Assembly (NCBI RefSeq): GCF_014191255.1
Contig: NZ_JACHWH010000001.1
Location: forward strand, 62,001 to 126,000
Origin: Amycolatopsis bartoniae
GTDB taxonomy: Bacteria; Actinomycetota; Actinomycetes; Mycobacteriales; Pseudonocardiaceae
Length of the DNA stretch: 64,000 bases
Direction of reading: 5' to 3'
Shown: positions 27,964-36,109 of the stretch, piece by piece
Layout: the number at the start of each line of letters is the position of its first letter
Position numbering within the stretch: the stretch's first letter is position 1
Program-made: the position numbers and the translations under genes
Notes under the pieces: generated by a model
The model's input: the letters and a program-made list of their open reading frames with translations, nothing else
Told to the model about the DNA's origin: nothing
Databases searched by the model: none

Positions 27964-28854
27964 TCAGCGGCGCAGCGCCGTCTCGCGGTCCATGTGCGAC
28001 AGCTTCTCGGGGTTGCGCACGGCGTAAAGGCCCGTGACCTTCCCATCGTCGATGCGCACCGCGAGCACGGTGTCGATCTCGCCGTCCTGCCGGAAGACGA
28101 GCGCGGGACAGCCGTTGACCTGGGCAGGCCGCAGCGACCCCAGTTCGGCGAGGCGCGGCAGCCCGGCCACCAGCAGGCGCGCCACTCTGTCCGCCCCGAC
28201 GACGGGCCTCGGAACGGCCTGCTTGATCCCGCCCCCGTCGCCGAGGAACACGACGTCGGGCGCGAGGACGTCGAGCAGTCCGCGCAGATCTCCCGTCTCG
28301 GTCGCCCGCTGAAACGCCTCGAGCGCGTTGCGTGCCTCGGCTGCCGAGACGGCTCCGCGCGGCCGCCGCGCCGCGACGTGTTCCCTCGCCCGGTGGGCGA
28401 TCTGGCGGACGGCGGCCTGGCTCTTGTCGACGGCTTCGGCGATCTCGTCGTAGTCCAGCGCGAACACCTCACGCAGCACGAACACCGCCCGTTCGGTCGG
28501 CGTGAGCGTCTCCAGCACCAGCAGCATCGCCATCGAGACGTGGTCGGCCAGCTCGACGTCCTCGGCGACGTCGGGCGCGGTGAGCAGCGGCTCGGGCAAC
28601 CAGGTGCCGACGTAGGACTCCTTGCGGCGGCCCAGCGTCCGCAACCGGCCCAGCGCCTGCCGGGTCGCGATCCGGACCAGGTACGCACGCTGGTCCCGGA
28701 CCGTCTCCAGGTCGACGCCGGTCCACCGCAGCCACGTCTCCTGCAGGACGTCCTCCGCGTCGGCGGCGGACCCGAGCATCTCGTAGGCGACGGTGAACAG
28801 CAGGTTCCGGTGCGCGAGGAACGCCTCGGTGGCCGGGTTCGGGCGGTCGTCCAT
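27964..28854 (-). CDS. ECF41-type sigma factor with SnoaL-like C-terminal domain
   Basis: A 296-residue sigma factor of the SigJ/ECF41 group. Sigma regions 2 and 4 fill residues 1-170 and include the WLPEPLL linker motif. The C-terminal NTF2/SnoaL-like extension has the group's DGGG (FLGDGGGIKQAV) and NPEKL motifs. ECF41 factors have no separate anti-sigma; the extension sets activity. The ATG at 28854 is two to three bases past its predicted -10, so the mRNA is nearly leaderless. It diverges from an AhpD-like gene, the classic ECF41 target. Confidence 0.93.
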   Translation of the reverse strand: MDDRPNPATEAFLAHRNLLFTVAYEMLGSAADAEDVLQETWLRWTGVDLETVRDQRAYLVRIATRQALGRLRTLGRRKESYVGTWLPEPLLTAPDVAEDVELADHVSMAMLLVLETLTPTERAVFVLREVFALDYDEIAEAVDKSQAAVRQIAHRAREHVAARRPRGAVSAAEARNALEAFQRATETGDLRGLLDVLAPDVVFLGDGGGIKQAVPRPVVGADRVARLLVAGLPRLAELGSLRPAQVNGCPALVFRQDGEIDTVLAVRIDDGKVTGLYAVRNPEKLSHMDRETALRR

Positions 28855-28856
28855 AC

Positions 28857-28889
28857 CCACCAGATGCCGGTCGCCGCGGTCCTGTGACA
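28857..28889 (-). promoter_or_regulatory. ECF41-type promoter of the sigma-factor gene
   Basis: On the minus strand, TGTCACA (28889-28883) is followed after exactly 16 bases by CATCTGGTGG (28866-28857). The -35 matches the published ECF41 consensus TGTCACA; the -10 region has CATC where CGTC is described. Confidence 0.7.
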
Positions 28890-28913
28890 CGGCGGGAATG
28901 TGTCCCCGATCAC

Positions 28914-28946
28914 TGTCACATCGCGCCGGTCGGCGGCATCTGGTGG
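28914..28946 (+). promoter_or_regulatory. ECF41-type promoter of the AhpD-like gene
   Basis: TGTCACA (28914-28920), a 16-base spacer, then CATCTGGTGG (28937-28946): the same two boxes and spacing as the divergent promoter of the sigma-factor gene. The spacer sequences differ, so conservation is confined to the boxes. Confidence 0.75.
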
Positions 28947-28982
28947 TCGTCACGAAACGAAGACGAAGTGAGGACGGAAGCG

Positions 28983-29468
28983 ATGGAACCCCGGTTCGAC
29001 CTGTTCACCAACGAGCTCGCCGCCAAGTTCGCCAAGCGGTTCGCCAACACCGCGCTGGTGCTGCACCAGTCGACGCTGCCGCCTGCCACACAGGAGCTGG
29101 TCTCCCTGCGGGCCAGCCAGATCAACGGCTGCGGCTGGTGCGCCGACATGCACACCAAGGAGGCCACGGCGGCGGGCGAGACCGCGGTCCGGCTCGCCCT
29201 CGTCGCGACCTGGCGCGAGTCGACCGTGTTCACCGAGGCCGAGCGCGCCGCGCTCGCGCTGGCGGAGGAGGGCACCCGGCTGGCCGACGCGGCCCCCGGC
29301 GTGTCGGACGAGACTTGGGCGCAGGTGCGCAAGCACTACGACGACGACCAGGTCGCCGCACTGGTGTGCCTGGTCGCCCTGATCAACGCGGCCAACCGGA
29401 TGGCCGTGATCGTGCACCAGCAGGGCGGTTCCTACGAGGTCGGCGCCTTCGCCGCCGCAGTCGGCTGA
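28983..29468 (+). CDS. Carboxymuconolactone decarboxylase/AhpD-family protein (ECF41 target)
   Basis: A 161-residue AhpD-like protein with the redox core NGCGWCADMHTKEA (CxxC plus histidine) near residues 49-62, typical of alkylhydroperoxidase-type members. ECF41 sigma factors usually drive a gene of this family, an oxidoreductase or an epimerase, and this one has the matching promoter. ATG 28983 has GAGGACGGAAG upstream. The physiological substrate and inducing signal remain unknown for the group. Confidence 0.9.
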   Translation: MEPRFDLFTNELAAKFAKRFANTALVLHQSTLPPATQELVSLRASQINGCGWCADMHTKEATAAGETAVRLALVATWRESTVFTEAERAALALAEEGTRLADAAPGVSDETWAQVRKHYDDDQVAALVCLVALINAANRMAVIVHQQGGSYEVGAFAAAVG

Positions 29469-29492
29469 CCGCCGCGCTCCGGGTCGCCGCGA

Positions 29493-30383
29493 TCAGGCCC
29501 CGGCGACCTGGAGCACGCGGTCGAGGACCCGCTGGATGTGCAGGCCGCGGCGGATGTCACACGGGTGGGTAGTGGTGCCGGTGGCGATCATCGCCGCGAA
29601 GTCGTCCAGCAGGGCGGTGAAGCGCTCCACCCCGGGCACCGGACGGCGGGCCAGCGCTCGGTACCCGTGCTCGCCGTACACCGAGATGTCCGAAACCGCG
29701 GGCTCGACCGGGACCCGCATCGACATGGTGGCCGTGCTCGACGCGCCGCCCTCGTGCGCGAAGACGATCTGCCACAGGTCCTGCGGGGAGCGGTGCGCCG
29801 CGACGACGTCGGTGATCGGGCCGAGCGCGGCGTCCAGCAGGTCCACGACGTGCGGGCCGACGTCGGCCAGCGCACCGCCGTCGTGGCGCCAGGGGGAGAC
29901 GCTGTACGGCCCGTCGAGCAGGGCACCCGAGAGCCAGCGCATGCCGCCGCCCGCCCAGCCGCCCACCGCGGCCAGGTCGTCGAGCCACTCGCGGGTCTCC
30001 ACGGCGTACCGCAGCGTGAACATCACCAGGCTCGCGACCTCGGCGGTGAGCACTGCCTCGGCGAGCCGTTCCGCGGACTCGACGTCCGGCGCGATCGGCT
30101 TCTCCAGGATGACGTGCTTGCCGGCCTTCACGGCGTCGACGGCCAGCCCCGCCTGCACGGCGGGCGGCACGGCGAACGCGACCGCGTCCACCTGTCCGAG
30201 CAGCTCGTCGAAGGTCGCCGAGACCGACGCGCCGTGTGCCTCGGCCACTTCGGCGGCGGCTTCGGGACGGCGAGCCCAGACCGTGGCCAGCGAGGTGCCG
30301 GGGTGGTCGGCGAGGCCGGGCGCGTGCACCCGCCGCGCCCACGGACCGGCACCGACGAGGCCGACGCGCAGCTGCTCGTCCAT
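29493..30383 (-). CDS. Gfo/Idh/MocA-family NAD(P)-dependent oxidoreductase
   Basis: A 296-residue dehydrogenase. The Rossmann fold starts VGLVGAGPWARRVHAPGL, and the family motif EKP appears in HVILEKPIAPD near residue 95. The second domain has the GALADVGPHVVDLLDAALG helix that carries the catalytic Asp/His. Substrates in the family are sugars, inositols or related diols; none can be assigned. It begins two bases after the hydroxyacyl-CoA dehydrogenase stop, so the two form an operon. Confidence 0.88.
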   Translation of the reverse strand: MDEQLRVGLVGAGPWARRVHAPGLADHPGTSLATVWARRPEAAAEVAEAHGASVSATFDELLGQVDAVAFAVPPAVQAGLAVDAVKAGKHVILEKPIAPDVESAERLAEAVLTAEVASLVMFTLRYAVETREWLDDLAAVGGWAGGGMRWLSGALLDGPYSVSPWRHDGGALADVGPHVVDLLDAALGPITDVVAAHRSPQDLWQIVFAHEGGASSTATMSMRVPVEPAVSDISVYGEHGYRALARRPVPGVERFTALLDDFAAMIATGTTTHPCDIRRGLHIQRVLDRVLQVAGA

Positions 30384-30385
30384 GC

Positions 30386-31246
30386 TCAGGAGTACGTGTA
30401 GAAGCCGCGGCCGCTCTTCTTGCCGAGCAGCCCCGCGTCCACCATGCGCAGCAGCAGCGGCGGCGCCGCGTACAGCGGCTCCTTGAACTCCTCGTACATC
30501 GAGTCCGCGATGAACTTGACCGTGTCGAGGCCGATCATGTCGGACAGCCGCAGCGGACCCATCGGGTGCGCGGTGCCCTTCTCCATGCCGCGGTCGATGT
30601 CCTCGGCCGTGGCGAAGCCGGACTCGACCATCCGGATGGCCGACAGCAGGTACGGCACCAGCAGGGCGTTGACGATGAAGCCCGCGCGGTCCTGCGCGTG
30701 GATCACGGTCTTGCCGAGCATCCCGGTGGCGTGCTCCTCGGCTCGCCGGACCGTCTCCTCGCTGGTGAGCAGCGACGGCACCAGCTCGACGAGCGGCAGC
30801 ACCGGCACCGGGTTGAAGAAGTGGATCCCGAGCACCTGCGCCGGCCGGGAGGTGGCCCCGGCGAGCTTCACGATCGGGATCGACGAGGTGTTGGAGGCGA
30901 GGATGGCGTCCGGCCGCTCGACCACCTTGTCCAGCGAGCGGAAGATCTCGACCTTGGCCGCCTCGTTCTCGATCACCGCCTCGACGACGAGGTCGCGGTC
31001 GGCGAAGGACTCCAGCTCGGTGGTGAACGTGAGCCTGCCCAGCGCCGCGTCGGCGTCGGACTCGGCCAGCTTGCCGTTGCGGACCGCGCGCTGGAGCGAC
31101 TTCTCGATCCGCGCACGCCCGGCGTCCAGCGCCGCCTGACCGACCTCGGTGACCACCACGTCAGCGCCCGCGCGTGCGTGCACCTCCGCGATGCCCGACC
31201 CCATCAGTCCGGCACCCACCACGCCGACACGCTGGATGTCCGCCAC
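30386..31246 (-). CDS. 3-hydroxybutyryl-CoA dehydrogenase
   Basis: A 286-residue NAD(P)-dependent dehydrogenase interconverting acetoacetyl-CoA and 3-hydroxybutyryl-CoA. The dinucleotide fold begins VGVVGAGLMGSGIAEV. The catalytic region shows SNTSSIPI, GIHFFNPVPVLPLVELV with the active histidine, and the C-terminal DRGMEKGTAHPMGPL and GKKSGRGFYTY. The GTG start has a GAGGAGG ribosome site. Length and motifs fit FadB2/PaaH-type enzymes. Confidence 0.93.
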   Translation of the reverse strand: MADIQRVGVVGAGLMGSGIAEVHARAGADVVVTEVGQAALDAGRARIEKSLQRAVRNGKLAESDADAALGRLTFTTELESFADRDLVVEAVIENEAAKVEIFRSLDKVVERPDAILASNTSSIPIVKLAGATSRPAQVLGIHFFNPVPVLPLVELVPSLLTSEETVRRAEEHATGMLGKTVIHAQDRAGFIVNALLVPYLLSAIRMVESGFATAEDIDRGMEKGTAHPMGPLRLSDMIGLDTVKFIADSMYEEFKEPLYAAPPLLLRMVDAGLLGKKSGRGFYTYS

Positions 31247-31324
31247 GAAAACCTCCTCGTTCAGGTGGCTCCGCAGCGATGAGCCCGCAGAGCCCGGCTC
31301 AGCAAACCCAGGGCACCACGAGGA

Positions 31325-31365
31325 ACGAGGGCGGGTTCCGGAAGCTCCCCGGAGCCCACCCTCGT
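31325..31365 (-). terminator. Long hairpin after the DUF3073 gene
   Basis: ACGAGGG(C/T)GGG-type arms of 17 bases with one mismatch and one wobble pair flank a short loop (31342-31348), 13 bases beyond the DUF3073 stop on the minus strand. Confidence 0.7.
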
Positions 31366-31378
31366 GCCTCGTCGGACG

Positions 31379-31564
31379 TCAACGACGGTAGTCGTCGTAT
31401 TCGTCCGCGTACGGGTCCTCGTACTTGTCGTCCTCGTCGTGGGAGTTCTGAGAGGATTTACCTGACAGCTCGCGCTGCAAAGCATCGAAGTCCGTGTCGT
31501 GAGTGCTGTATTTGAGCTCTCGCGCCACCTTCGTCTGCTTGGCCTTAGCCCGGCCGCGCCCCAT
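31379..31564 (-). CDS. DUF3073 small protein
   Basis: A 61-residue actinobacterial protein: a basic N-terminus (MGRGRAKAKQTKVARELKY) and an acidic Asp/Tyr-rich tail (DEDDKYEDPYADEYDDYRR). This charge-split pattern and its place downstream of purM match Rv0810c of M. tuberculosis. Function unknown. The start is set by the invariant MGRGRAKAKQTKVARELKY block. Confidence 0.92.
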   Translation of the reverse strand: MGRGRAKAKQTKVARELKYSTHDTDFDALQRELSGKSSQNSHDEDDKYEDPYADEYDDYRR

Positions 31565-31760
31565 GGCTCGACCCCCTCGCACAGGGACGGGGCGGCCGGG
31601 GGAAACGGCGGCCCCGTATCGTTCGACAACTATTTCCTTCGCACACCGTACCTTGTCAGAGGGGGAGAATGCGACGTGGCATCTCGTCGCGTGGCGAGTG
31701 TCTCTCCGCCTTCGCGTGGTCGATGCACCGACAGGACCGCCGACGTGCCACGATTCAACG

Positions 31761-32654
31761 GTGCTCCGACCGATCGTGGCTTACCTGCGGGTGTACGAAC
31801 CCCTGTCCGCTTTCGGCGAACCCACCCCTGACCAGCTGAAAAAGGCCGTGGACGCGGCCACGCTCGACCGGTCGACCGTGGGCCAGCGCGAGCAGTGCAT
31901 GTGGCTCAAATCACAGGTCGCCGTGCCGACCCGGCTGCTGCCCGCGGAGCTCGCGAACGGCAAGCCCGCTCCGAGCACCGGAACCGACGTCCTGGTCCTC
32001 GATCCGGCCGACGTGCCCGGCGAGGTCGGACCCGGGCCGCTCGTGTGCCCACTGGAGCTGCGGGCCCGCTCGGCGGCGGCGCTGGTGAGCTTCCTCGGTG
32101 ACGCGTCCCCGGCACTCGCGGCGACGGTCCTCGAAGCGGGCGGCGTGACCGCGGAGACGGTGCGCTCCCGGACGACGGCCGCGTTGAGCGGGTTGCCGAA
32201 GGCCGCGGTGCACGTCCTGTCGACCACGTGGACGGTGCCGCTGCCGTGGTTCGCGCTCGTCGACCCGGCGGAGCGACGGCTGGTGCTGGGCAGCGGCCAA
32301 GACGACCCGGCGCGCGAGCTGTCGTGGCGAATTTCGATGTCCGACGCGCTGACCCGGGCGGCCGAGGCGCGGGAGCTGGTGGAGAGCACCCTCGGCGACT
32401 CGGGTCCCACGCGGATCCTGGAGGAGACCGAGCGCTGGCTGACGAACTTCGACCCGGGCTCGGCGGTCGAACTGGACTACGGCGGGCTGGTGCAGCTGAT
32501 CGCCGACCCGATACTGGAGTCCGACACGTCGGCGGAAGAGGTGCACAGCATCCTGGAGGCGCTGCGCTCCGGGAACGTCGAGCAGCTGGCCGAGCTGTTC
32601 AACGAGCTGCGCGAGTACTGGTCCGAACTCGCCGCCAGGGAACACTTCAACTAG
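31761..32654 (+). CDS. Conserved actinobacterial protein of unknown function
   Basis: A protein of about 297 residues starting at GTG 31761 (LRPIVAYLRVYEPLSAFGEP). The middle resembles no catalytic family I know; there are no signal peptide or membrane helices. It has a run with HVLSTTWTVPLPWFALVDP followed by an acidic C-terminus rich in Glu/Leu (SAEEVHSILEALRSGNVEQL). Its stop codon overlaps the stop of the convergent RsiG-like gene (CTAG). The region 31565-31760 holds only its promoter. Confidence 0.7.
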   Translation: MLRPIVAYLRVYEPLSAFGEPTPDQLKKAVDAATLDRSTVGQREQCMWLKSQVAVPTRLLPAELANGKPAPSTGTDVLVLDPADVPGEVGPGPLVCPLELRARSAAALVSFLGDASPALAATVLEAGGVTAETVRSRTTAALSGLPKAAVHVLSTTWTVPLPWFALVDPAERRLVLGSGQDDPARELSWRISMSDALTRAAEARELVESTLGDSGPTRILEETERWLTNFDPGSAVELDYGGLVQLIADPILESDTSAEEVHSILEALRSGNVEQLAELFNELREYWSELAAREHFN

Positions 32655-33235
32655 TCGTCGTCGCGGGCGCGTTCTGCTGCCAGCAGGTCGTCGACCGAGG
32701 CGGTGCGGTCCCGGTAGCGGCCGGCGATCTCCGAGTTGAACAGGTCCACCACCGCCTGCACCTGCCGCCGGCGGGTGGAGACCGACGACTCCTCGTCCGT
32801 GTACTCGCGCAGCGTCTCCGCCAGCTTCTCGTCCGACAGGGTGCCCACGTCCGTCAGGTCCGAGTTCCCGACCAGCGCCTCCGCCTGGCGGCGGTGCTCA
32901 CCCGCCCGCGACGGCTCCAGCGCCTGGTGCCGCCCGGAACCGCGGGCCGGGCGCAACGCGTTGTCGGACAGGATGGTGGCCAGCTGCTCCACGATGCTGC
33001 TCTGCCCGCCGGTGCTGCGGCGCTGCTGCTCGGCCTTCACGATGTCGATGCGCGCGTGCAGGAGCCTGCGCAGGTACGACAGGTCCGTCTCCTCCTGCGC
33101 GGCGTCGTCCCGGCGCTCCCGCAGCTGCTCCAGCGAGAGCGCGCTGAGGTCACGCACGTAGGCGGGGTCCAGGACGCGGTCGATGCGGCGGCGTCCGCCC
33201 GGCCGGACTTCGATCACGCGCACATCCTGCTCCAT
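32651..33235 (-). CDS. RsiG-like c-di-GMP-binding anti-sigma factor homologue
   Basis: A 194-residue, highly charged, mostly helical protein. RsiG of Streptomyces holds the sporulation sigma factor WhiG when bound to c-di-GMP through two coiled-coil copies of E(X)3S(X)2R(X)3Q(X)3D. Here copy 2 is complete (Glu149, Ser153, Arg156, Gln160, Asp164) and copy 1 is intact except that Gln is His60 (Glu49, Ser53, Arg56, Asp64). The sigma partner is not in the window. A GGDEF diguanylate cyclase lies at 53.4-54.1 kb. Confidence 0.75.
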   Translation of the reverse strand: MEQDVRVIEVRPGGRRRIDRVLDPAYVRDLSALSLEQLRERRDDAAQEETDLSYLRRLLHARIDIVKAEQQRRSTGGQSSIVEQLATILSDNALRPARGSGRHQALEPSRAGEHRRQAEALVGNSDLTDVGTLSDEKLAETLREYTDEESSVSTRRRQVQAVVDLFNSEIAGRYRDRTASVDDLLAAERARDDD

Positions 33236-33259
33236 TGAACGGCGTGACGCCAGGGCGGG

Positions 33260-34387
33260 TCAGCCCCGGAGTCGCGCCGCGGCCTCCCGGCCCTGACCGA
33301 CGTGCTCGGCGGGCACCGAGTCGGGGTCGACGGCGGCCTGGACCACCCGGTCCTCCTCGCCCGCCAGCAGTTCCGCGTCCACCGGCACCGACCGCTTGAG
33401 CAGGGCGAGCGCGACCGGGCCCAGCTCGTGGTGCTGCGCGACGCTACCGACCCGGCCCACCACGCGGTCGCCGAGCCGCACCGCGTCACCCGTCTCGGGG
33501 TAGACCTCGGGCGAGCCGTCCAGGTGCAGCAGCACCATCCGCCGCGGCGGGCGGCCCACGTTGTAGACCTTCGCGACGGTCTCCTGACCGCGGTAGCAGC
33601 CCTTCGCCACGTGCGCGGCGCTGCCGATCCAGTTCACCTCGTGCGGGATGGTCCGCTCGTCGGTGTCGACGCCCAGCCGCGGGCGCAGCGACTCGACCCG
33701 CAGCGCGTCGAACGCCCAGCTGCCCGCGGGCCGCGCTCCGGCGTCGGTGATCCGGCGCCACCAGGCGGCCAGCTCCGCGCGCGGCACCGCGAGGTCGACG
33801 CTCGACCGGCCGGGCCACGGCATCCGCCGGGCGAACCCGCCGCCCACCGCGACCACCGCATACGGCGTCGCGGGCAGCGCTATGTCCAAAGTAGACAGAA
33901 CGCGATCGGCGTCGGGGCCGAGCACCGTCAGCACCGCCAGCTCGCCGGTGACGTCGGAGATCTCGACCTGCGACCAGAACTTCATGGCCTCCAGGTACTC
34001 GCGCAGCGTCTGCGGGCCGCCCTTCGGCAGCGCGCTGGTGGCCTTCGCACCCGGGTCGGAGTCCAGGTAGACCGCGCCCTCGACGTGCGCGAGCACCATG
34101 TGCGTGTCGACGTGCCCCTGGCTGTCCAGCACGAGCGCCTCGGTGCCCGTGCCCTCCGCCAGCTCCGTGACGTGCTGCGAGATCACCAGGTGCAGCCAGG
34201 ACAGCCGCTCCGGCCCCGTCACCTTCAGCACCTCGCGGTGCGAACGGTCGACGACCGCGACGCTCCTGGTGGCGGTGCGCTGCTCGGCGAACGGATCGCC
34301 CCAGTGCCAGGGCACTCCCTGTTCCGGGTGGCCATCGGGCGGGGCGACGGCACCGGGCGCCTCGAGAAGCGGCGACTGATAGGTCAT
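33260..34387 (-). CDS. ygfZ: YgfZ/GcvT-domain folate-binding protein
   Basis: A 375-residue protein of the YgfZ family that helps maintain iron-sulfur enzymes using tetrahydrofolate. The diagnostic KGCYRGQE motif (in HVAKGCYRGQETVAKV) is present around residue 265, and GcvT-like segments surround it (VVDRSHREVLKVTGPERLSWL, ALVLDSQGHVDTHM). The ATG is seven bases after TAACAT on the minus strand and diverges from the aminotransferase gene with 31 bases between start codons. Confidence 0.92.
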   Translation of the reverse strand: MTYQSPLLEAPGAVAPPDGHPEQGVPWHWGDPFAEQRTATRSVAVVDRSHREVLKVTGPERLSWLHLVISQHVTELAEGTGTEALVLDSQGHVDTHMVLAHVEGAVYLDSDPGAKATSALPKGGPQTLREYLEAMKFWSQVEISDVTGELAVLTVLGPDADRVLSTLDIALPATPYAVVAVGGGFARRMPWPGRSSVDLAVPRAELAAWWRRITDAGARPAGSWAFDALRVESLRPRLGVDTDERTIPHEVNWIGSAAHVAKGCYRGQETVAKVYNVGRPPRRMVLLHLDGSPEVYPETGDAVRLGDRVVGRVGSVAQHHELGPVALALLKRSVPVDAELLAGEEDRVVQAAVDPDSVPAEHVGQGREAAARLRG

Positions 34388-34394
34388 GCCTCCG

Positions 34395-34412
34395 ATGTTA
34401 GGTGAGTACGGT
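34395..34412. promoter_or_regulatory. Divergent -10 boxes of ygfZ and the class IV aminotransferase
   Basis: TAACAT (minus strand, 34400-34395) lies seven bases before the ygfZ ATG and TACGGT (plus strand, 34407-34412) six bases before the aminotransferase ATG. Both fit leaderless starts in a 31-base divergent gap. Confidence 0.5.
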
Positions 34413-34418
34413 GACTCC

Positions 34419-35267
34419 ATGCGCGTACTCGCTTTCCTCGACGGAACCCTCGCGAACCCCGAAGACCCGCACATCCGGGTGGACGACCTCAGCGTGCAGC
34501 GTGGCGACGGCATCTTCGAAACGGTGCTCGTCGTCGGCGGCGAGCCGCGTGAGCTGCGCCCCCACCTGGACCGGCTGGCCCGCTCGGCGTCGATGCTCGA
34601 CCTGCCGGAACCCGACGACGAGGCGTGGCAGCGCACCGTCCGGCTCGTGCTGGACCAGTGGCCGAGCGAGACCGAGTGCGCCCTCAAGCTCGTCTACACC
34701 CGCGGCGTCGACGGCACGCCGGACCCGACGCCGACGGCCTTCGTGCTGGCCAGCCCGATCGGGGAGAAGATCATCCGGGCGCGCGCCGAGGGCGTGTCCG
34801 TCGTCACGCTGGACCGCGGCATCGACCCGGGACTGGCCGAGCGGGCGCCGTGGCTGCTGCTGGGCGCGAAGTCCCTGTCGTACGCGGTGAACATGGCCGC
34901 CGGGCGCGAGGCCGCCCGCCGCGGCGCCGAGGACGTGATCTTCCTGGCGACGGACGGTTCGGTGCTGGAAGGCCCGACGTCCAACGTGATCGTCGCGCGC
35001 GGCCGCACCTTGTACACGCCGCCGGCGACGATCGGGATCCTGCCCGGCACCACGCAGGCCGCGGTGTTCCGCGGCGCCGAGCGCGCCGGCTGGACCACCA
35101 AGATCGAACCGCTGTCGGTGGAGGACCTGCACGACAACGACGGCCTGTTCCTGGCCTCGTCGGTGCGGAAGCTGACCCGGGTGCACACCCTCGACGGCGA
35201 GCAGCTGCCGGATGCCGGTGCGGTGCACGCGGAGCTGGCGAAGGCGTACGAGGACGTCTACGCCTGA
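34419..35267 (+). CDS. Class IV PLP aminotransferase (aminodeoxychorismate lyase-like)
   Basis: A 282-residue fold-type IV PLP enzyme. Lys151 in LLLGAKSLSYAVNM is the Schiff-base lysine, and EGPTSNVIVARGRTLYTPP plus GILPGTT form the PLP phosphate and substrate loops. Aminodeoxychorismate lyase (PabC, folate pathway) is the most likely activity, fitting the neighbouring folate-dependent ygfZ; branched-chain or D-amino acid transaminase is possible. The locus corresponds to Rv0812 in M. tuberculosis. Confidence 0.85.
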   Translation: MRVLAFLDGTLANPEDPHIRVDDLSVQRGDGIFETVLVVGGEPRELRPHLDRLARSASMLDLPEPDDEAWQRTVRLVLDQWPSETECALKLVYTRGVDGTPDPTPTAFVLASPIGEKIIRARAEGVSVVTLDRGIDPGLAERAPWLLLGAKSLSYAVNMAAGREAARRGAEDVIFLATDGSVLEGPTSNVIVARGRTLYTPPATIGILPGTTQAAVFRGAERAGWTTKIEPLSVEDLHDNDGLFLASSVRKLTRVHTLDGEQLPDAGAVHAELAKAYEDVYA

Positions 35268-36109
35268 GGCCGGAAGCGAACGGTGGTGCCGGGGCGCGCC
35301 TGCGCGAGGGCGGGCAAGGACCTCGGCGCCACCACCCCGATCACCGGATAGCCGCCGGTGGTCGGGTGATCGGCGAGGAACACCACGGGCAGCCCGCTGG
35401 GCGGCACCTGGATCGCGCCGGTCACCAGGCCCTCGCTGGGCAGCTCGCCGTCCTTCGAACGGCGCAGCGGTGTGCCGTCGAGGCGCAGGCCGACCCGGTT
35501 CGACTCCGGCGTGACGGTCCACGCCACGGCGAGCTGCTGCGCTGGTTCGGCGAACCAGTCGTGCCGCGGCCCCAGCAGCACGGGTACGACCAGCTCGGCG
35601 GGCGGGCGGCGCGCGGCCAGCTCGTCCTCACCGGTCGGAATGCCCTGCGGCTCGCCGAGCGGCAGCACGTCACCGGCCTTCAGCGGTTGCGGGCCGATGC
35701 CGGACAGCACGTCGCGGGACCGGCTGCCCAACTCGGCGTCGGCGGCGATGCCGCCGGAAACCGCCAGGTAGCAGCGCAGCCCGGTTTGGGGTGCGGCGAT
35801 CTCCAGCACCTGCTCGGGCCTCAGGTGGATCGGCAGGTGGGAGCCCGCGGGACGGCCGTCCACGGTCACCCGCACAGGCGGCCCGGTGACGGCGACCGTG
35901 CACGACGACCGGGCCCTCAGGACCAGCCCGCCGAGCAGCGACTCGATCCCCGCGCAGCCGTCGTCGTTGCCGACCAGCCGGTTGGCCAAGCGCAGGGCGG
36001 GCACGTCCAGCGCGCCCGACGGCGGCACGCCGAGGTGGGCGTAGCCGGGGCGGCCGAGGTCCTCGACCAGCGCGGCCGGTCCCGGTTCGACGACTTCGAG
36101 CGTCCTCAT
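35258..36109 (-). CDS. pxpC: 5-oxoprolinase subunit PxpC (biotin-dependent carboxyltransferase family)
   Basis: A 283-residue protein of the PxpC/KipA family. It has VEDLGRPGYAHLGVPPSGALD at the start, SHLPIHLRPEQVLEI and the C-terminal DHPTTGGYPVIGVV. With PxpA and PxpB it forms ATP-dependent 5-oxoprolinase, returning pyroglutamate to glutamate. The start overlaps the pxpB stop by four bases. PxpA is not in the window. The end overlaps the convergent aminotransferase by ten bases. Confidence 0.92.
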   Translation of the reverse strand: MRTLEVVEPGPAALVEDLGRPGYAHLGVPPSGALDVPALRLANRLVGNDDGCAGIESLLGGLVLRARSSCTVAVTGPPVRVTVDGRPAGSHLPIHLRPEQVLEIAAPQTGLRCYLAVSGGIAADAELGSRSRDVLSGIGPQPLKAGDVLPLGEPQGIPTGEDELAARRPPAELVVPVLLGPRHDWFAEPAQQLAVAWTVTPESNRVGLRLDGTPLRRSKDGELPSEGLVTGAIQVPPSGLPVVFLADHPTTGGYPVIGVVAPRSLPALAQARPGTTVRFRPQA

